DNA of 8,315 nt, taken from NCBI GenBank assembly GCA_000432895.1, contig FR889386.1, forward strand, positions 11,605-19,919, written 5' to 3'. Under the pieces are notes generated by a model that had not been told where the DNA came from, did no database searches, and saw only the letters and a list, made by a program, of their open reading frames with translations. A program made the translations under genes and the position numbers. This DNA is from Firmicutes bacterium CAG:449 (lineage in GTDB: Bacteria; Bacillota_I; Bacilli_A; RFN20; CAG-449). Positions 1-7,049 of the stretch are shown one piece after another (position 1 is the stretch's first letter; every line of letters begins with the position of its first letter).

Positions 1-257
1 GTTTACCAGTATATAAAGTACACACTTTTGAAACATCATCTTTAGGTGCGGCAATGTCTGGATTTATTTCCGCTAATGTATATAAAGATGAAGTAGAAGC
101 AAAACAAAATATGGTCCACTATGAAGAAAAGTTTCTTCCAAACATGGAAAATCATGAAAAATATAATTTCTTATTCAAAAATGTATATACAAAGATTTAT
201 CCAAGTCTTAGAAAAATATCTATTAACTTAAGAGAGTATACCGGAGAAAAATTATAG
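1..257 (+). CDS. FGGY-family carbohydrate kinase, C-terminal end (partial)
   Basis: The reading frame is open from the left edge (first whole codon at 3) to TAG at 255-257, leaving about 84 residues. FGGY kinases phosphorylate sugars or polyols in the cytoplasm with ATP. The piece carries the typical end of the second FGGY domain: an LPVY segment, then ETSSLGAAMSGF, which matches the conserved ETSALGAA block near the nucleotide site, then an EEA-type helix with KQNMV, and a closing helix with Y-x(3)-YPSL. The ATG at 54 lies inside this conserved block, so it is not the true start; the gene begins outside the window. The substrate cannot be told from this end alone (xylulose, ribulose, gluconate and glycerol kinases all share it). 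A terminator overlaps the stop codon, so this is the last gene of its unit. Confidence 0.8.
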   Translation, partial: LPVYKVHTFETSSLGAAMSGFISANVYKDEVEAKQNMVHYEEKFLPNMENHEKYNFLFKNVYTKIYPSLRKISINLREYTGEKL

Positions 258-283
258 AGTTGATGAATAATCACTCTTTTTTT
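256..283 (+). terminator. Rho-independent terminator of the sugar kinase gene
   Basis: The arms AGAG-TGAT (256-264, one bulged T) and ATCACTCT (270-277) close a 5-nt loop and run directly into seven Ts (277-283). The hairpin begins within the kinase stop codon, a compact arrangement. Confidence 0.75.
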
Positions 284-285
284 GT

Positions 286-318
286 ATAAAAATAGAGTAA
301 TTATCTAATTACTCTATT
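286..318 (-). terminator. Rho-independent terminator of guaB
   Basis: A perfect 13-bp inverted repeat (291-303 with 306-318, 2-nt centre) lies just past the guaB stop codon. On the - strand the hairpin leads into TTTTTAT. On the + strand it is followed by a short mixed A/T stretch with no T run, so it mainly serves guaB. It is back to back with the kinase terminator. Confidence 0.75.
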
Positions 319-322
319 AAAA

Positions 323-1129
323 TTACTTATTATAATAATTTGGTGCTTCTTTAATTAATTCTACATCATGTGGATGTGATTCTTTTAAACCAGCATTAGT
401 AATTTCTACAAACCTAGCATTTGTTTTCATTTCAAAAATTGTTTTACATCCACAATAACCCATTCCACTTCTAAGTCCTCCCATTAATTGATAAATAACA
501 TCACTAACTTGGCCTTTATATGGAACTCTTCCTTCAATTCCTTCTGGAACAAGTTTTTTCATTTCGACTTTACTATTTTGGAAATAGCGATCAGCACTTC
601 CTCTTTTCATAGCCACTAATGAGCCCATTCCTACATATATTTTATATTTTCTACCTTCATAAATCATTTCTTCACCTGGAGCTTCGTCACAACCAGCAAA
701 TAATCCACCAAGCATTACACAATCAGCACCAGCAGCAATCGCTTTAGCAATATCTCCTGATTGCTTTATTCCGCCATCAGCAATTACTCCAATTCCTTTA
801 TCTTTACAATATTCAGCAACTTCCATTACCGCGGTTAATTGAGGTACACCAACACCAGCAATAATTCTAGTGGTGCAAATTGATCCTGGCCCAATACCAA
901 CTTTAACAGCATCGCATCCAGCTTCAATTAAATCTTTCGCTGCTTCTTTGGTAACAATATTACCACCAATAACATCAATATTAGGAAATTTTTCTTTTAT
1001 TTTTTTTACTGTATTAAGAACATTTTTTGAATGGCCATGTGCACTATCAACAACTAATACATCAACACCAGCTTTAACTAATAATTCAACCCTATTTAAA
1101 ACATCTTCACTAATTCCAAGAGGCACCAA
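323..1129 (-). CDS. guaB: IMP dehydrogenase GuaB, C-terminal catalytic part (after a frameshift)
   Basis: IMP dehydrogenase oxidises IMP to XMP with NAD+, the committed step of guanine nucleotide synthesis. This frame holds the second half of the TIM barrel: VVDSAHGHS (NAD-side aspartate), GGN, the catalytic loop [11 protein letters not shown] with the cysteine at about residue 85 of the fragment, [10 protein letters not shown] (phosphate binding), GMGS, the flap motif RYFQ and EGRVPYKG, ending in a normal ESHPHDV tail. The only in-frame start is a TTG at 1129 with no ribosome binding site; it lies inside the coding overlap with the N-terminal part, so I do not believe it is a real start. Joined with the upstream part the protein would be about 486-487 residues, close to the 488 of Bacillus subtilis GuaB. 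All active-site motifs are intact, so the break is recent or a sequence error. Confidence 0.9.
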   Translation of the reverse strand: MVPLGISEDVLNRVELLVKAGVDVLVVDSAHGHSKNVLNTVKKIKEKFPNIDVIGGNIVTKEAAKDLIEAGCDAVKVGIGPGSICTTRIIAGVGVPQLTAVMEVAEYCKDKGIGVIADGGIKQSGDIAKAIAAGADCVMLGGLFAGCDEAPGEEMIYEGRKYKIYVGMGSLVAMKRGSADRYFQNSKVEMKKLVPEGIEGRVPYKGQVSDVIYQLMGGLRSGMGYCGCKTIFEMKTNARFVEITNAGLKESHPHDVELIKEAPNYYNK

Positions 1130-1784
1130 CCATTAATCTTCCTTTACTATCTTTACAAGCATTAGGAAAGTTCGCAATATTATCAATATCTTTTAAATTA
1201 AGTAATCCTTCTAATTTATTATTATCATCAACAATAGGAAGTTTTTCAATTTTATTAGAAATCATTATATTTCTAGCTTCAGCTAAACTAATCCCTTTTT
1301 TACAAGTAACTAAATTAGAAGAAGTCATAATATTACAAACTAAATCTTCATCACTAGTACTATATTTTAAATCACGATGAGTAATAATACCAATAAGAGT
1401 GTTGTTAATATCAACAACTGGCAAACCAGAAATATTATATAATGAGGATATTTCTCTAACTTTAGAAATTTTATCACTACCTAAAACAGTAAATGGATTA
1501 CTAATCATACCACTTTCTGCTCTTTTAACTTTAGACACTAAATAAACTTGCTTTTCAATTGGCATATTTTTATGGATAATTCCAATTCCACCAGCACGAG
1601 CTAAGCTAATCGCCATCTTATCTTCAGTAACTGTATCCATTGCTGATGATAAAACTGGAATATTTAAAGTAATATTCTTGGTTAATTTTGTTTTTAAACT
1701 AATTTCACTTGGAGTTACTTCAGAATAACTCGGAACTAATAATACATCATCAAATGTATAACCCTTTTTTAATATTTTTGACAT
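1110..1784 (-). CDS. guaB: IMP dehydrogenase GuaB, N-terminal part with CBS domains (before a frameshift)
   Basis: This is the first half of IMP dehydrogenase. Residues 1-90 form the start of the barrel, with TFDDVLLVP and [12 protein letters not shown] followed by [10 protein letters not shown], all classic GuaB blocks. Residues about 94-203 are the paired CBS (Bateman) domains that bind regulatory nucleotides, marked by [14 protein letters not shown] and KLPIVDD. The barrel resumes at GRLMVGA, then the frame reads three wrong codons into TAG at 1110-1112. The continuation LGISED lies in the +1 frame. The ATG at 1784 is preceded by AAAGGAG (1789-1795) at a short 4-nt spacing. As written, the product would lack the catalytic cysteine and be inactive. 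The gene stands alone between its own promoter and terminator. Confidence 0.9.
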   Translation of the reverse strand: MSKILKKGYTFDDVLLVPSYSEVTPSEISLKTKLTKNITLNIPVLSSAMDTVTEDKMAISLARAGGIGIIHKNMPIEKQVYLVSKVKRAESGMISNPFTVLGSDKISKVREISSLYNISGLPVVDINNTLIGIITHRDLKYSTSDEDLVCNIMTSSNLVTCKKGISLAEARNIMISNKIEKLPIVDDNNKLEGLLNLKDIDNIANFPNACKDSKGRLMVGASWN

Positions 1785-1813
1785 AAATCTCCTTTGTATT
1801 TTTTTTATTTTCG

Positions 1814-1842
1814 ATTATATAGAAAACAAATGAATAAGGCAA
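1814..1842 (-). promoter_or_regulatory. Predicted guaB promoter (sigma-70/SigA type)
   Basis: On the - strand, TTGCCT (1837-1842) and a perfect TATAAT (1814-1819) are 17 bp apart and about 30 bp upstream of the guaB start codon. The -35 box matches four of six consensus bases. I see no room for a riboswitch in the short leader. Confidence 0.65.
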
Positions 1843-1879
1843 CAAAAAATAATAAAAATGTAGATTATTATTAAAAATA

Positions 1880-1906
1880 TTAGCACTCAAATATTGACAG
1901 TGCTAA
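1880..1906 (+). promoter_or_regulatory. CIRCE operator (HrcA binding site) upstream of htpG
   Basis: The sequence reads TTAGCACTC, nine spacer bases, then CAGTGCTAA. It matches the CIRCE consensus TTAGCACTC-N9-GAGTGCTAA at 17 of 18 arm positions, the exception being C for G at 1898. CIRCE is the DNA site of HrcA, the repressor that normally controls groESL and dnaK heat-shock operons. It overlaps the htpG -35 box and sits about 38 bp beyond the divergent guaB -35, so htpG is the likely target. The hrcA gene is not in the window. Confidence 0.93.
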
Positions 1907-1921
1907 AAAAAGTATTATAAT
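1894..1921 (+). promoter_or_regulatory. Predicted htpG promoter, -35 inside CIRCE
   Basis: A perfect TTGACA (1894-1899) is followed 16 bp later by a perfect TATAAT (1916-1921). A second TATAAT at 1921-1926 is too far away (21 bp). The predicted start of transcription is near 1928, giving a leader of about 23 nt that contains the ribosome binding site. HrcA bound at CIRCE would cover the -35 box and block RNA polymerase. Confidence 0.8.
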
Positions 1922-1935
1922 ATAATTGCTATTTG

Positions 1936-1942
1936 AAGGAGG
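1936..1942 (+). promoter_or_regulatory. htpG ribosome binding site (fixes the start at 1951)
   Basis: AAGGAGG lies 8 nt before the ATG at 1951, an ideal spacing. The longer frame from the TTG at 1933 would translate through this site, so the ATG at 1951 is the start. Confidence 0.9.
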
Positions 1943-1950
1943 CAATTATT

Positions 1951-3867
1951 ATGAGTGAAACAAAACACTTTAAAACTGAATCTAAAAGACTTTTGGATTT
2001 AATGATTAATTCAATTTATACAAACAAAGAAATATTTTTAAGAGAGTTAATATCTAACGCATCTGATGCTATTGATAAATATCATTATTTATCTTTAACC
2101 GATGATAAATTAGAAAAAAGAAGTGATTACCACATTCTTATCGAAACTAATAAAGAAAATAAAACTATTAAAATCATCGATAATGGTATAGGTATGACAA
2201 AAGATGAATTAAATAAAAACCTTGGTACTATTGCTTCATCTGGCTCATCAGAATTCATCAAAAAAATGAAAGAAAATGAAGAAGGAAAAACTTCAGACAT
2301 TGATATTATTGGTCAATTTGGTGTAGGCTTCTATTCTGCATTTATGGTTGCAAGTAAAGTTACTGTAGAAACAAAATCACCATATGATGATAAAGCATAT
2401 ATCTTTACTTCATCAGGTGAAGATACTTATACAATCGATGACTCAAATAAAGAAACAATTGGTACAGAAATTACTTTATATTTAAGAGATGATACTGAAG
2501 AAGAAAAATATAGTGAGTATTTAGATCAATACACTATTGAAAATCTTGTTAAAAAATATTCTGACTATGTCCGTTATCCAATTCAAATGATGGTAACTGA
2601 AAGCGTTCAAGATCCATCTACTGATGATAAAAAAGAACCAACTTATCATGATGAAACCAAATTAAAAACTCTTAATAGTATGATTCCTCTTTGGAAGAAA
2701 AATAAAAATGAAGTAACCGAAGAAGAACTCAATACTTTCTACAAGAATAAATTTAATGAATATGAAGATCCTTTTACCTCAATATTTGCTAATGTTGAAG
2801 GAATGATATCGTATAATGCATTATTATTTATTCCTCGCCATGCACCTTATAACCTTTATTCAGACAAATATGAAAAAGGATTACAACTTTATACAAAAGG
2901 TGTCTTTATTATGGATAAATGTAAAGACTTAATTCCAGACTATTTAAGATTTGTCAAAGGTTTAGTAGATTCTAGTGATTTAAGTTTGAATATTTCTCGA
3001 GAAATGTTACAACAAAACCGTCAATTACAAAAAATTGCTGTTTCCGTAGAAAAGAAAATTTTAAACGAATTAACTTCTATTAAAGATAATGATTTTTCTA
3101 AATATGTTGAATTCTTTAAAGAATTTGGTGTGAACTTAAAATATGGCGTTTATGATAATTTTGGTGCTAAAAAAGATCAATTAAAAGATTTATTAATTTA
3201 TCATACAACTAACCAAGAAGATTACATTACCTTAAAACAATATGTTGAAGGAATGAAAGAAGATCAAAAAGAAATTTATTATGCATCTTGTAAAGATAAA
3301 GAATCAGCTTTAAGCATGCCTCAAATGGATATGCTTAAGAAAAAAGGTTACGATGTTTTAGTCTTAACTGATGACATTGATGAATTTGCTATTGAAATGC
3401 TTTCTGAATATGAAGGAAAGAAATTTAAATCAATTCAAGGTAATCTAGATTTACAAACTGATGAAGAAAAAGAAGAAGCTAAAAAGACTACTGAAGAAAA
3501 GAAAGATATGCTTCAAGCTATCAAAGATTCTTTAGGTAATGAAGTTGATGAAGTAGTATTATCTTCTAGATTATCAGATTCACCTGTTTGCTTAGTATCT
3601 GGCGAAGGTATGTCATTTGAAATGGAAAAAGTCTTTTCACAAATGAATCAAGGCGTTCCATATAAAGCAAAAAGAATTCTTGAATTAAATCCTAACCATG
3701 AATTATTTAAAGCTCTAGAAAGCATTTATTCATCAAATAAAGATGAATTAAAAGATTATTCTTCTTTATTACTTGATCAAGCTTTATTAATGGAAGGTAT
3801 GCCATTAAAAAATCCTTATGAATTCTCTAAGAAGATGACTTCATTAATGATTAAAGCAAGTAAATAA
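1951..3867 (+). CDS. htpG: Molecular chaperone HtpG (bacterial Hsp90)
   Basis: HtpG is the cytosolic ATP-dependent Hsp90 chaperone that helps late folding and protein quality control. The 638-residue product has the family's normal length and all three domains. The N-terminal GHKL ATPase (about 1-215) shows ELISNASDAIDK (catalytic Glu32, Mg-binding Asn36), DNGIGM (77-82), GTIASSGS (92-99) and the lid glycine motif GQFGVGFYSAF (121-131). The middle domain (about 235-500) includes LNSMIPLW, the region around IPRHAPYNLY, and the ATP-contacting arginine at 350 in NISREMLQQNR. A charged linker of Glu and Lys leads to the C-terminal dimerisation domain (about 520-638). Nothing is missing or truncated. 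It is a single-gene unit, with a CIRCE-controlled promoter in front and terminators behind, so heat induction through HrcA is expected. Confidence 0.97.
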   Translation: MSETKHFKTESKRLLDLMINSIYTNKEIFLRELISNASDAIDKYHYLSLTDDKLEKRSDYHILIETNKENKTIKIIDNGIGMTKDELNKNLGTIASSGSSEFIKKMKENEEGKTSDIDIIGQFGVGFYSAFMVASKVTVETKSPYDDKAYIFTSSGEDTYTIDDSNKETIGTEITLYLRDDTEEEKYSEYLDQYTIENLVKKYSDYVRYPIQMMVTESVQDPSTDDKKEPTYHDETKLKTLNSMIPLWKKNKNEVTEEELNTFYKNKFNEYEDPFTSIFANVEGMISYNALLFIPRHAPYNLYSDKYEKGLQLYTKGVFIMDKCKDLIPDYLRFVKGLVDSSDLSLNISREMLQQNRQLQKIAVSVEKKILNELTSIKDNDFSKYVEFFKEFGVNLKYGVYDNFGAKKDQLKDLLIYHTTNQEDYITLKQYVEGMKEDQKEIYYASCKDKESALSMPQMDMLKKKGYDVLVLTDDIDEFAIEMLSEYEGKKFKSIQGNLDLQTDEEKEEAKKTTEEKKDMLQAIKDSLGNEVDEVVLSSRLSDSPVCLVSGEGMSFEMEKVFSQMNQGVPYKAKRILELNPNHELFKALESIYSSNKDELKDYSSLLLDQALLMEGMPLKNPYEFSKKMTSLMIKASK

Positions 3868-3877
3868 TTAAATTATT

Positions 3878-3913
3878 AAAAGCATGCTGATAAAATATAA
3901 TTGGCATGCTTTT
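3878..3913 (+). other. Hairpin just downstream of htpG
   Basis: AAAAGCATGC (3878-3887) pairs perfectly with GCATGCTTTT (3904-3913) around a 16-nt loop that can add weak pairs. Only four Ts follow, so it may be a weak terminator or a 3' end protecting structure ahead of the stronger terminator at 3925. Confidence 0.5.
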
Positions 3914-3924
3914 CATATGATAAG

Positions 3925-3964
3925 GCCAAGAGAAATAATATAATCTTCTTGGCTTTTATTTTTT
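3925..3964 (+). terminator. Main rho-independent terminator of htpG
   Basis: GCCAAGA (3925-3931) pairs with TCTTGGC (3947-3953), followed by TTTTATTTTTT (3954-3964). This is the best terminator on the + strand after htpG. Confidence 0.75.
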
Positions 3965-4009
3965 AGAATCATTTATCATTTTTCAAATTTCTATTTTTTT
4001 ATTTCCCAT

Positions 4010-4043
4010 AAAAAAAGAACATGTTTTTAGCATGCTCTTTTTT
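4010..4043 (-). terminator. Terminator of the large lipoprotein gene (probably bidirectional)
   Basis: A-rich arm 4011-4023 pairs with 4031-4043 with one A-C mismatch around a 7-nt loop, giving a CATG core flanked by an A tract on one side and a T tract on the other. It therefore ends in a T run on either strand. It lies 18 bp past the lipoprotein stop codon and would also catch read-through from htpG. Confidence 0.65.
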
Positions 4044-4061
4044 AATGCAATTAATTATTTA

Positions 4062-5633
4062 TTATTCTAAAACAATTGAACCAATATATAATGCAAAACT
4101 ATTTTTATTAGTTACTTTAAATGTTCCAGTTGTTGCAGCACCTAAGTTTAATTCAATAGTGTATTTATAAACATTATATGATGTACCTTTACTATTTGTG
4201 TATTTTTCACCAGTATCTTCTTTTGCTGCTTCAACGGCATCCATATTAATTGTTTGTTTGGAACTATCAATATAAATCATATCAGAAGAAAAATTACCAG
4301 TCGCATACAATGTAACATTAATTTTTTGGAAAGTACCTTCGACAGTTAATGTACCTGTTGTTTTCTTAAATTGTAAAACATCAAATTTACTAGCATATGT
4401 ATTACCTAAAACATCAGTTGTTTTAACAGTATATGCTCCAATAGTATGATCACCATTATAAGTAGCATATGATGTACCTGTTAAACCAGAAAATGCTGTT
4501 GCTCTTGTAATTTCTAATTTTTCACCAACTGCTTGGGATTCATTTTTAACTGTAACAGCAACTGTTTTAGTAATTGTTTCATTTTCATGAGATTTAATTG
4601 TAACATTTGTATTACCAGCTGTTAAGCCTTTTACTTGACCATCAATAACTTCACAAATAGCTGGATTTTCAACGCTATAAACTAATTCTTTATCATCGGC
4701 ATTTTCAGGTAAAACACTAGCTTCTAAATCAACTTTACCATTAATATTAACTTCAACTGAATCTTTAGCAGTAATTCCAGTTACTTTAATAGCTTCACCT
4801 TTAGTAATAACAATTTGATCAGCACTTGTAATACCAACTTGTATTGTGTTTGCATTATCTCTAGTATTCATATATAAAACTGTATTAACAAAGCTAACTG
4901 TATCATTTGCTTTAATTGATTCTACTTTTTCTTTAATAGCAGTTTCAACTGCATCATCTAAATATTTATCAGTATGCATAATAACTTTGTTATCACCAAT
5001 TTTGAATTCAATATTGGATGAAGTTCCAACAGTTACAGATCCACTTGAATATTTTAAGCCTTCAATATTCGCTAATGTGCATTGATATTCATTGTTAAAG
5101 GTTTCTACAGTATATGTTTTAGCAGTATATGTTTCACCATCACCAACAAGTGTAACTTTAGCACTATCTTTAGCGGAATAATTTGTTTCAACTAAACCAT
5201 TATAATTTGTTATTTGAGAAGAAACTTTAACTTTTTTACCTAATGCAAGACCAGATACTGGTAAATTATATACATAAATACCAGATGTTCCTTCTTGTAA
5301 ATAATATGAATTTTGAATTATACCAACAACTGTTCCTTGGAAAGTATATTGTGTAGTTCCTGCTGTACCATTAAAACCTGCTTCAATAACATCTTTAATT
5401 GAAGTAATTGTTTCACTTTCAGAAGTTGTAGTTTCAGATGTAGTTGTTGTTTCAGAAGTTGTACCTGCAGACGAAGTAGTTGTTCCTGAAGAAGTGGTTG
5501 CATTTGAAGTAGTTGTACTACTTGTATCTCCATTTGAAGATGTACTTGGATTTTGTGAAGTTGTTCCACCACCGCATGAAACCATAATTCCAAGTAATGC
5601 GAGTAAACCTAATTTATTTAAATTGTTTTTCAT
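4062..5633 (-). CDS. Surface lipoprotein with Ser/Thr linker, OB-fold-like region, Big_2 domain and C-terminal beta domain
   Basis: The 523-residue product is predicted to be exported and lipid-anchored on the outer face of the membrane. A signal peptide starts MKNNLNKLGLLALLG and ends in a lipobox-like IMVSC (Cys20). A Ser/Thr spacer covers about 24-77. Residues about 94-180 resemble YhcR-type OB-fold regions (TFQGTVVGI, SYYLQEGTSGIYVYN). Residues about 283-362 look like a Big_2 Ig-like domain (LEASVLPENA, SVENPAICEV, GLTAGNTNVTI). The C-terminal 375-523 is beta-rich, with SYATYNGDHTIGAY and LQFKKTTGTLTVEG. I see no catalytic motif, so it may bind carbohydrate, nucleic acid or surface partners; this is inference. 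I chose ATG 5633 over ATG 5660. AAAAGGAG (5646-5653) lies before 5633, at a long 12-nt spacing, while 5660 has no such site and sits directly after the predicted -10 box. Confidence 0.8.
   Translation of the reverse strand: MKNNLNKLGLLALLGIMVSCGGGTTSQNPSTSSNGDTSSTTTSNATTSSGTTTSSAGTTSETTTTSETTTSESETITSIKDVIEAGFNGTAGTTQYTFQGTVVGIIQNSYYLQEGTSGIYVYNLPVSGLALGKKVKVSSQITNYNGLVETNYSAKDSAKVTLVGDGETYTAKTYTVETFNNEYQCTLANIEGLKYSSGSVTVGTSSNIEFKIGDNKVIMHTDKYLDDAVETAIKEKVESIKANDTVSFVNTVLYMNTRDNANTIQVGITSADQIVITKGEAIKVTGITAKDSVEVNINGKVDLEASVLPENADDKELVYSVENPAICEVIDGQVKGLTAGNTNVTIKSHENETITKTVAVTVKNESQAVGEKLEITRATAFSGLTGTSYATYNGDHTIGAYTVKTTDVLGNTYASKFDVLQFKKTTGTLTVEGTFQKINVTLYATGNFSSDMIYIDSSKQTINMDAVEAAKEDTGEKYTNSKGTSYNVYKYTIELNLGAATTGTFKVTNKNSFALYIGSIVLE
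5402..5564 (-). repeat. Low-complexity Ser/Thr-coding stretch in the large lipoprotein
   Basis: About 54 codons, mostly for Thr and Ser with a few Gly, Glu, Asn and Ala, form imperfect ACA/ACT/TCT-type repeats, including TTSETTTTSETTTSESE. It encodes a flexible wall-spanning spacer behind the lipidated cysteine. The same bias opens a spurious Leu/Gln-rich frame at 5318-5593. Confidence 0.75.
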
Positions 5634-5660
5634 TTTAAATGAAATCTCCTTTTCAACCAT

Positions 5661-5689
5661 ATTTTAGTCAATAAGTATCTTTAATTCAA
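5661..5689 (-). promoter_or_regulatory. Predicted promoter of the large lipoprotein gene
   Basis: On the - strand, TTGAAT (5684-5689) and TAAAAT (5661-5666) are separated by 17 bp. The expected start of transcription is near 5654, at the very edge of the ribosome binding site, so the leader would be only about 20 nt. The gene can thus be transcribed separately from the ABC genes upstream. Confidence 0.6.
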
Positions 5690-5699
5690 CTTAAAGATA
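5676..5699. promoter_or_regulatory. Perfect inverted repeat over the lipoprotein promoter -35 region (possible operator)
   Basis: TATCTTTAA (5676-5684) and TTAAAGATA (5691-5699) form a perfect 9-bp repeat with a 6-bp centre. It spans the -35 box and part of the spacer. Neither side ends in a T run, so a terminator for the permease gene is unlikely. A repressor site is possible but unproven in such AT-rich DNA. Confidence 0.4.
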
Positions 5700-5722
5700 T
5701 TAATTTATTAGATATTTACTTT

Positions 5723-6508
5723 TTATTGTAATTCTAATTTCTTTTCAATAATTTTTTTACTAAGAAAATATAGTACTACTATTATAATTATATTAACGAC
5801 AAATTGACTTATTGAATAATAATAAGTAACATTTACAAAGTCTATTTTTTTTGCAAAGACAATCGATAAAGAATAATCATTATTTACACATAAATATAAG
5901 TCTTTATTATCATAATAAATTAATGATTTAGCAATATTAAATATCATAATAATGACAATAGCAAAAATTATTGGATTATTTTTTCTTTTCTTTTTTATTA
6001 ATCCACTACTGGAGAGAGCAAAAATAAATAATATAAAGATAATCCACATTATATTAGAAATAAATTGCTCAATAAAAGAAATGGATAAAATGGTAAAATT
6101 AACATTTTTTAATAATTCACCAAAAGGAACTTGCGAAATATCTAATCCTAAAAGCAAAATAATACCAACAGAAATACTAACACAAAGAGAAATAGAAATT
6201 AAATAAGTTAGAACCACTATTACTTTACTCATAATTAATTGATTAGCACTAATTGGTAAGGAAAAAGTTAAATAACCTTGTTTAGAAAATAGTGATTTTC
6301 CAATAATTAAATAAATATAATACATACTTAAGCATACTAAACCAATTAATGAACAAAAATATACTATAGAAAAACTTATATAAATTCTCATTTCATTAAA
6401 TTTTAAGCCAATTCCAAATAACAAACTAGAAACTAGAACAGATAAAAATAATATTAAAAACTCTTTATATGTTGATTTAAATTCATGCTTTAGAAGCCTT
6501 TTAAACAT
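5723..6508 (-). CDS. ABC-2 type transporter permease
   Basis: This 261-residue membrane protein forms the channel half of an ABC exporter with the ATPase encoded just upstream. Six hydrophobic helices are visible at about 18-36, 42-69, 96-121, 147-168, 178-197 and 231-250. A cytoplasmic loop after the second helix carries FSKQGYLTFSLPISANQL, a motif common in small ABC-2 permeases, where it probably contacts the ATPase. The start ATG overlaps the ATPase end by 19 bp and has a strong AGGGAGG site (6516-6522), so the two are translated as a pair. The substrate is unknown; related pairs such as YtrBC in Bacillus subtilis belong to cell-envelope stress systems, often under a GntR regulator that is not seen here. 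Confidence 0.85.
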   Translation of the reverse strand: MFKRLLKHEFKSTYKEFLILFLSVLVSSLLFGIGLKFNEMRIYISFSIVYFCSLIGLVCLSMYYIYLIIGKSLFSKQGYLTFSLPISANQLIMSKVIVVLTYLISISLCVSISVGIILLLGLDISQVPFGELLKNVNFTILSISFIEQFISNIMWIIFILFIFALSSSGLIKKKRKNNPIIFAIVIIMIFNIAKSLIYYDNKDLYLCVNNDYSLSIVFAKKIDFVNVTYYYSISQFVVNIIIIVVLYFLSKKIIEKKLELQ

Positions 6509-7044
6509 TTAAAGTCCTCCCTAAATATTTCATCGATTGATTTATGTTGATTTTCTACAACACTTTTAACATCGCCTTTACGGATAATTTCACCATTTTT
6601 TATAAACATAAATTCCGTTAAAATCTTTTCAGCTTCAGAAATTAAATGAGTAGAAATAATTATTGTGCCATTTTTATTATAATTATCTAAAATTAAATTA
6701 AATATTAATTCTCTTGCAGCTGGATCTACTCCTGCAATTGGTTCATCAAATACATATAACAAAGCATTTCTTGATAAAGTCAAAACTAATTGTACTTTTT
6801 CTCTAGTTCCTTTTGATAATGTTTTAAACTTTTTATTTAAAGAAATAGATAATTTTTCAAAAAGTATAATTGCTTTTTCTTTATCAAAATCATCAAAAAA
6901 ATCACTATAATACTCTAAAGCATATTTAACTGTCCAAGAAGGATTAATAAAATCAACATCAGGTAAATATGAAACAATTTTTTTAGTTTCTACACCTAAA
7001 GAATGACCATTGATTTTAACTTCTCCAGTGTAATCAGTAATCAT
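6490..7044 (-). CDS. ABC transporter ATP-binding protein, YtrB-like, C-terminal part (after a frameshift)
   Basis: This is the energy-supplying subunit of the exporter, lacking its first 50 or so residues in this frame. Motifs in order: VSYLPDVD at the Q-loop position, where the usual glutamine is replaced; the ABC signature as LSKGTREKVQL; Walker B LLYVFDEPIAGVDPAAR; and the H-loop IISTHLISEAEKI. The Walker B to H-loop region closely resembles Bacillus YtrB-type ATPases. The first ATG here (7044) has no ribosome binding site, and the codons TTA GCG GGT before it (7045-7053) read LAG, the usual residues after the Walker A helix. It is therefore the continuation of the 7205 start, broken by a small indel near 7053-7058. 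Repaired, the protein would be 237-238 residues, normal for the family. Confidence 0.88.
   Translation of the reverse strand: MITDYTGEVKINGHSLGVETKKIVSYLPDVDFINPSWTVKYALEYYSDFFDDFDKEKAIILFEKLSISLNKKFKTLSKGTREKVQLVLTLSRNALLYVFDEPIAGVDPAARELIFNLILDNYNKNGTIIISTHLISEAEKILTEFMFIKNGEIIRKGDVKSVVENQHKSIDEIFREDFKCLKGF
6516..6522 (-). promoter_or_regulatory. Ribosome binding site of the permease gene, inside the ATPase gene
   Basis: AGGGAGG on the - strand lies 7 nt before the permease ATG and within the last codons of the ATPase gene. It supports the chosen start and coupled expression. Confidence 0.75.
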
Positions 7045-7049
7045 ACCCG

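Noticed and set aside
1110..1135. Programmed +1 frameshifting in guaB
   Set aside because: There is no Shine-Dalgarno-like stimulator or rare slippery codon at the junction, the product would be a residue short, and guaB is not known to use recoding.
870..1136. 88-codon + strand frame opposite guaB
   Set aside because: It lies antisense to conserved IMP dehydrogenase coding sequence and has no ribosome binding site or recognisable motif.
1933..1950. Upstream TTG start for htpG
   Set aside because: The ribosome binding site AAGGAGG would be inside the added codons, and known HtpG proteins begin near MSETKHF-like sequence.
4846..5085. 79-codon + strand frame inside the large lipoprotein gene
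   Set aside because: Antisense to the lipoprotein coding sequence, with no supporting signals.
5318..5593. 91-codon Leu/Gln-rich frame on the - strand
   Set aside because: It is the shifted reading of the Ser/Thr codon repeats in the lipoprotein linker.
5952..6206. 84-codon + strand frame inside the permease gene
   Set aside because: Antisense to a membrane protein gene with clear helices and a good ribosome binding site.
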